Shown: positions 62,964-64,000 of the stretch, piece after piece
How positions within the stretch are numbered: the stretch's first letter is position 1
How the letters are laid out: each line of letters opens with the position of its first letter
Translations under genes and position numbers: made by a program
Notes under the pieces: generated by a model
Database searches by the model: none
What the model saw: only the letters and a program-made list of their open reading frames with translations
What the model was told of the DNA's origin: nothing
Assembly (NCBI GenBank): GCA_945897555.1
Contig: CAMDGF010000005.1
Coordinates: forward strand, 44,032 to 108,031
Direction of reading: 5' to 3'
Length of the DNA: 64,000 nucleotides
Origin: Klebsiella pneumoniae
GTDB lineage: Bacteria; Pseudomonadota; Gammaproteobacteria; Burkholderiales; UBA3065

Positions 62964-63464
62964 TCAGGCCAGCGCGGCGAGTGCAGCGTCGTAGTCTGGC
63001 TCGTCGGCGATCTCGCCCACCAGCTGGCTGTGCAGCACGCTGTCGTTCTCGTCCAGCACCAGCACGGCGCGTGCAGTCAGGCCGCGCAGTGGGCCGTCCG
63101 CGATCTGCACGCCGTAGTCGGTGTGGAAAGCGTGGTTGCGGAAGGTCGAGAGCGTGTGCACGTTGTTCAGACCCTCGGCGCCACAGAAGCGGCTCATGGC
63201 AAAAGGCAGGTCGGCGGCGATCACCAGCACCACGGTGTTGCTCAGGCCCGAGGCCTTCTCATTGAACACCCGGGTCGACTTCTGGCAGGTCGGCGTATCG
63301 AGGCTCGGCACGATGTTGAGCACCTTGCGCTTGCCGGCGAAGTCCTTCAGCGAGACGTCGTTGAGCGATTTGTCGGTGAGGCTGAAGGCCGGCGCAGCGC
63401 TGCCGGCGCTGGGCACATTGCCCGTGAGTTGCAGCGGATTGCCCTGGAGGGTGACGGTGGCCAT
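62964..63464 (-). CDS. tpx: Thiol peroxidase (Tpx)
   Basis: An atypical 2-Cys peroxiredoxin of 166 residues that detoxifies peroxides. The peroxidatic cysteine is Cys60 in [12 protein letters not shown] and the resolving one Cys94 in [22 protein letters not shown] is the family signature. It lies upstream of cysI on the same strand with an 85-base gap that contains the cysI promoter candidate. Confidence 0.97.
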   Translation of the reverse strand: MATVTLQGNPLQLTGNVPSAGSAAPAFSLTDKSLNDVSLKDFAGKRKVLNIVPSLDTPTCQKSTRVFNEKASGLSNTVVLVIAADLPFAMSRFCGAEGLNNVHTLSTFRNHAFHTDYGVQIADGPLRGLTARAVLVLDENDSVLHSQLVGEIADEPDYDAALAALA

Positions 63465-63499
63465 GTGAGGTTCCTTGATCGTTGGCGTTGTGGGTGGGA

Positions 63500-64000
63500 T
63501 CAGAGCACCGCAGCGATGGCATACGCCACCGCGTCGATGTTCTTGCTGTTGAGCGCGGCAAGACAGATGCGTCCGGTGCTCACAGCGTAGATGGCGAACT
63601 CCTCGCGCAACCGGTCGACCTGGGCGGCGCTCAGACCGGTATAGCTGAACATGCCGCGCTGCGCGGTGATGAAGCCGAAGTCCTGCTTGACGCCGGCGTC
63701 AGCCAGCTTGTGCACCAGCGCCTCGCGCATGCTGCGGATGCGGGCACGCATCTCGCCCAGCTCGGCCTCCCAGGAGGCGCGCAGTGCCGGCGTGGCGAGC
63801 ACGCTGGCCACCACCGCGCCGCCGTGGGTCGGCGGGTTGGAGTAGTTGGTACGCACCACGCGCTTGAGCTGCGACAGCACGCGGGCCGTCTCGTCGGCGT
63901 CGGCGGTGACGATGGTCAGCGCGCCGACGCGCTCACCGTAGAGCGAAAAGCTCTTGCTGAACGAACTCGAGATGAAGAACTGCATGCCCGAGGCGGCAAA
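63500..64000 (-). CDS. Aromatic/aspartate aminotransferase, 5' part outside window
   Basis: The C-terminal 167 residues of a fold-type I PLP aminotransferase. [16 protein letters not shown] carries the PLP lysine, [16 protein letters not shown] and [15 protein letters not shown] follow, and the end [19 protein letters not shown] contains the substrate-binding arginine of the AspC/TyrB subgroup. The frame stays open to the window end. TyrB and AspC cannot be told apart here. Confidence 0.9.
   Translation of the reverse strand, partial: FAASGMQFFISSSFSKSFSLYGERVGALTIVTADADETARVLSQLKRVVRTNYSNPPTHGGAVVASVLATPALRASWEAELGEMRARIRSMREALVHKLADAGVKQDFGFITAQRGMFSYTGLSAAQVDRLREEFAIYAVSTGRICLAALNSKNIDAVAYAIAAVL

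Overview
This is a high-GC, gene-dense chromosomal segment with almost no non-coding space. Gene content and order point to a betaproteobacterium, probably near Rhodocyclales or Burkholderiales. The evidence is the yceD-rpmF-plsX-fab-pabC-mltG-tmk-holB-tatD order, the yhdP-nitrilase-tldD-accA-tilS order, cysI-DUF934-cysH-cysD-cysN, a 2-Cys OhrR and a ClpS-ClpA pair. I see no insertion sequence, prophage, CRISPR array, rRNA or tRNA. This is ordinary core genome, and no obviously new large system stands out.

Layout. 1-4.1 kb: end of a glycosyltransferase, alaS, and a convergent small lipoprotein. 4.1-11.3 kb, minus strand: glnE, ilvE, a small zinc protein, clpB behind a heat-shock-like promoter, then ohrR. 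11.4-19.6 kb, plus strand: a giant AsmA-like envelope protein (YhdP), a nitrilase-family amidase, tldD, accA and tilS; tilS has no ATG/GTG/TTG start and probably begins at CTG. 19.6-22.2 kb, minus: maf, bcp and a PIN-PhoH ATPase. 22.3-33.5 kb, plus: a long co-directional run for fatty-acid synthesis and its usual followers, ending in an ankyrin protein; the pilZ gene often found between holB and tatD is absent.

33.7-42.4 kb, minus: rluE-nudJ-mnmA (tRNA and rRNA modification), maeB, a membrane-anchored glutamate-synthase-like FMN protein, rraA-aceA (glyoxylate shunt) with a perfect palindrome inside the promoter spacer, and cspA with a long leader. 42.8-47.1 kb, plus: clpS-clpA and a flavocytochrome c sulfide dehydrogenase pair (fccAB). 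47.1-51.1 kb, minus: a compact run of an FAD amine-oxidase-like protein, a Rieske oxygenase, a DMT transporter and a sulfurtransferase, of unknown pathway. 51.2-53.3 kb, plus: four minor pilin genes. 53.4-64 kb, minus: yajQ, ppnP, a small membrane protein, argG, and an assimilatory sulfate reduction run (cysI-DUF934-cysH-cysD-cysN-cobA) into which ribF is coupled, then tpx and the end of an aromatic aminotransferase.

Together the genes suggest a heterotroph able to use acetate or fatty acids (AceA, MaeB), to assimilate sulfate through direct APS reduction, to oxidise sulfide, and to make type IV pili. Starts were chosen from Shine-Dalgarno sites, overlaps with neighbours and usual family length. 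All family assignments come from reading motifs by eye, without database searches.
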